Shown here one piece after another: positions 5,958 through 7,389 of a DNA stretch of 7,389 nt. Origin of the DNA: Lachnospiraceae bacterium (GTDB lineage Bacteria > Bacillota > Clostridia > Lachnospirales > Lachnospiraceae). The stretch lies in NCBI GenBank assembly GCA_900772675.1, contig CAAGRM010000110.1, positions 1 through 7,389 on the forward strand. The letters are read 5' to 3'. The translations under genes and the position numbers were made by a program. How positions within the stretch are numbered: position 1 is the first letter of the stretch; every line of letters begins with the position of its first letter. The notes beneath the pieces were generated by a model. The model was given only the letters and a program-made list of their open reading frames with translations, did not search any database and had not been told where the DNA came from.

Positions 5958-6005
5958 TTCACAAATTTTGTTCTGTTGTTTTTGTCACAATGGCGATTTT
6001 TTTTA

Positions 6006-6018
6006 AAGTGTTACACTT
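6006..6018. promoter_or_regulatory. 13-bp perfect palindrome upstream of the alcohol dehydrogenase promoter
   Basis: AAGTGT-T-ACACTT has perfect six-base arms around one central base. It ends about 20 bases upstream of the putative -35 of the alcohol dehydrogenase promoter, a usual place for an activator site. Part of it (TTACACT) recurs in the -10 region of the PRTase promoter at 2692-2698. Its binder is unknown. Confidence 0.35.
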
Positions 6019-6037
6019 CGCTTCTTCTGTCACTTTC

Positions 6038-6066
6038 TTTTTCCCTTCCGGATTTGTTAATATAAT
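6038..6066 (+). promoter_or_regulatory. Promoter of the iron alcohol dehydrogenase gene
   Basis: A perfect TATAAT -10 box lies at 6061-6066. The matching -35 position, 17 bases upstream, is TTTTTC (6038-6043), a weak match in a pyrimidine-rich tract, so the promoter may need help from an activator. Transcription would start near 6073, and AGAAGGGAG (6098-6106) is the ribosome binding site. Confidence 0.65.
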
Positions 6067-6071
6067 AACAA
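6054..6071. promoter_or_regulatory. Candidate Rex operator over the -10 box
   Basis: TTGTTAATATAATAACAA matches the clostridial Rex consensus TTGTTAA-N4-TTAACAA at 13 of 14 fixed positions; the only miss is A6065. The -10 box (6061-6066) lies inside it. Rex is a repressor that leaves DNA when NADH is high, and alcohol dehydrogenase genes are classic Rex targets. Occupation here would block RNA polymerase. The rex gene itself is not in this window. Confidence 0.72.
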
Positions 6072-6116
6072 GTTCAGTAAAACCATTCATTCATTTTAGA
6101 AGGGAGTTTTTCAATC

Positions 6117-7265
6117 ATGGCAAATCGTATTAATTTAAATGCAACCTCTTATCACGGAGCAGGCGCTATTGCCGAGATCGCAAATGAAGCAAAGGCACAC
6201 GGCTTCAAGAAAGCTTTCGTATGCTCTGACCCGGATCTGATTAAATTCAACGTTACTTCCAAAGTAACCGATATTCTGACCGCAAACGGACTCGACTATG
6301 AGCTTTACAGCGATATCAAGCCAAACCCGACCATCGAAAACGTAAAACACGGCGTAGAAGCTTTCAAGGCATCCGGCGCTGACTATCTGATCGCCATCGG
6401 CGGCGGCTCTTCTATGGATACCTCCAAAGCCATCGGTATCATCATCGCAAACCCGGAGTTTGAGGATGTCAGAAGCCTTGAGGGCACCGCACCGACCAAA
6501 AATCCGTGTGTACCGATCATCGCCGTTCCGACTACAGCCGGTACTGCTGCAGAGGTTACCATCAACTACGTTATCACCGACGTAGAAAGAAAACGTAAAT
6601 TCGTATGCGTTGACCCGCATGATATGCCGATCATCGCAGTTGTTGACCCGGATATGATGTCCTCCATGCCGAAAGGCCTGACCGCTTCCACCGGTATGGA
6701 CGCTCTGACTCACGCAATCGAAGGCTACACCACAAAAGCTGCATGGGAAATGACTGACATGTTCCATCTGAAAGCCATCGAACTCATCTCCAAATCTCTG
6801 CGCGGTGCTGTCGCAAACACCAAGGAGGGACGCGAAGGAATGGCTCTTGGCCAGTACATCGCAGGTATGGGCTTCTCCAACGTAGGTCTTGGAATCGCTC
6901 ACTCCATGGCACACACCCTTGGTGCTGTTTATGATACCCCACACGGTGTTGCATGTGCCATGATGCTTCCGATCGTTATGGAATACAACCAGGAGTGCAC
7001 CGGTGAGAAATACCGTGAAATCGCACGTGCCATGGGCGTTGCAGGTGTAGATGAAATGTCTCAGGAAGAGTACAGAAAAGCAGCGATTGATGCTGTTAAG
7101 AAGCTGTCCGCAGACGTTGGAATCCCGTCTGTTCTCGAGGCAGTCAAAGAAGAAGATCTGCAGTTCCTTGCAGATTCCGCACACGCAGATGCCTGCGCAC
7201 CGGGCAACCCGAAGGATGCAAGCGTAGAAGATCTGAAGGATCTGTTCCGCAAAATCATGGCGTAA
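6117..7265 (+). CDS. fucO: Iron-containing alcohol dehydrogenase, FucO-like (lactaldehyde/1,2-propanediol oxidoreductase)
   Basis: An NAD-linked, iron-dependent (group III) alcohol dehydrogenase. The 382-aa length is identical to E. coli FucO, and the sequence agrees with it closely from memory: MANRI-LN start, GADYLIAIGGGS (87-98), NPEFEDVRSLEG (112-123), PTTAGTAAEVTINYVITD (138-155), RKFVCVDPHD (160-169), DALTHAIEGY (195-204) and GEKYREIARAMGV (296-308). Metal ligands expected by homology are D195, H199, H262 and H276, with H266 also conserved. D38 sits where FucO has the aspartate that favours NAD over NADP. FucO reduces L-lactaldehyde to 1,2-propanediol during anaerobic fucose or rhamnose use and also acts on other small aldehydes. 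No fucose or rhamnose genes are nearby, so a general role in NADH disposal (ethanol, propanediol) is equally possible. The Rex-like operator supports a redox role. The gene stands alone between its own promoter and downstream hairpins. Confidence 0.93.
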   Translation: MANRINLNATSYHGAGAIAEIANEAKAHGFKKAFVCSDPDLIKFNVTSKVTDILTANGLDYELYSDIKPNPTIENVKHGVEAFKASGADYLIAIGGGSSMDTSKAIGIIIANPEFEDVRSLEGTAPTKNPCVPIIAVPTTAGTAAEVTINYVITDVERKRKFVCVDPHDMPIIAVVDPDMMSSMPKGLTASTGMDALTHAIEGYTTKAAWEMTDMFHLKAIELISKSLRGAVANTKEGREGMALGQYIAGMGFSNVGLGIAHSMAHTLGAVYDTPHGVACAMMLPIVMEYNQECTGEKYREIARAMGVAGVDEMSQEEYRKAAIDAVKKLSADVGIPSVLEAVKEEDLQFLADSAHADACAPGNPKDASVEDLKDLFRKIMA

Positions 7266-7288
7266 CGAACACAATTCGTTTCCCACAT

Positions 7289-7317
7289 GCGAAGCGGATA
7301 TTCGCAATCCGCTTCGC
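7289..7317 (+). terminator. Perfect 11-bp hairpin after the alcohol dehydrogenase gene
   Basis: GCGAAGCGGAT (7289-7299) pairs perfectly with ATCCGCTTCGC (7307-7317) around a seven-base loop, 23 bases after the stop codon. No T-tract follows, so it is not a canonical intrinsic terminator. It may protect the mRNA 3' end, work with Rho, or belong to the palindromic repeat cluster that follows. Confidence 0.6.
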
Positions 7318-7319
7318 TA

Positions 7320-7389
7320 CTTGCTCATAACCGAATAACTGCTCCGCAGTTTATCAGAAGGAGCTTGCACTCCTCCTGATACAAGCAAG
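7320..7389. repeat. Palindrome cluster, possible REP-like repeat or structured RNA
   Basis: An outer pair, CTTGCT (7320-7325) with AGCAAG (7384-7389), encloses two further hairpins. These are AACTGC-TCC-GCAGTT (7337-7351), perfect, and TATCAGAAGGAG (7352-7363) with CTCCTCCTGATA (7370-7381), 11 of 12 paired. Together with the hairpin at 7289-7317, nearly all of the last 100 bases can fold. There is no open reading frame or T-tract. The outer stem may continue past the window edge. A dispersed repeat is the likeliest reading; an unrecognised RNA is possible. Confidence 0.5.

Noticed and set aside
5921..6133. 70-codon plus-strand frame between tetR and the alcohol dehydrogenase gene
   Set aside because: It starts within the terminator hairpin loop without an ATG or ribosome binding site, spans the promoter and overlaps the next start codon. 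The hydrophobic look comes from the T-rich DNA.
6135..7307. 390-codon open frame on the minus strand antisense to the alcohol dehydrogenase gene
   Set aside because: It lies wholly opposite a confidently identified gene, its translation is Cys/Gly/Val-rich and looks like no known protein, and it has no evident ribosome binding site. It is a by-product of codon usage.

Overview
The window (about 7.4 kb, moderate GC) looks like chromosomal DNA of a Gram-positive, anaerobic Clostridia member, most likely a Lachnospiraceae-type gut bacterium. The evidence is strong AGGAG-type ribosome binding sites, sigma-A-like promoters, T-rich intrinsic terminators, a clostridial-type Rex operator, and the gene content: an AGCS amino-acid symporter, CodB, a DhaS-like TetR and a FucO-like iron alcohol dehydrogenase. 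The taxonomic call is inference; there is no rRNA or other marker gene. No phage, transposase, CRISPR or tRNA was seen.

Layout. (1) 1-921, minus strand: an M19 (renal-dipeptidase-type) metallopeptidase whose C-terminus runs off the left edge. (2) 922-1207: a divergent control region with candidate promoters on both strands and several small hairpins. (3) 1208-2605, plus: an AGCS sodium:alanine/glycine symporter. Peptidase and symporter diverge from one control region and could be linked (dipeptide hydrolysis and uptake of Ala/Gly). (4) 2670-5240, plus: a transcription unit with a near-consensus promoter, an unusual 362-aa phosphoribosyltransferase-like protein, a 12-bp perfect intercistronic hairpin, a CodB-type cytosine/nucleobase permease, and a strong intrinsic terminator. 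There is no cytosine deaminase (CodA) beside codB; the phosphoribosyltransferase-like protein takes its place. (5) 5312-5893, plus: a DhaS-like TetR regulator whose promoter overlaps the preceding terminator and carries a 16-bp near-palindrome just after the predicted transcription start. (6) 6117-7265, plus: a FucO-like, group III iron-dependent alcohol dehydrogenase. Its -10 box lies inside an 18-bp sequence matching 13 of 14 fixed positions of the clostridial Rex operator, implying NADH/NAD+ control. (7) 7266-7389: a dense run of palindromes that looks like a REP-like dispersed repeat or structured 3' region.

The most notable points are the PRTase-like/CodB pairing (a possible nucleobase salvage variant without CodA), the Rex site on the alcohol dehydrogenase promoter, the candidate TetR auto-operator, and two hairpin-forming intergenic elements (5894-5957 and 7289-7389) that may be genome-wide repeats. 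All five protein families except the PRTase-like one are well known; the rest of the window is ordinary metabolism and transport.
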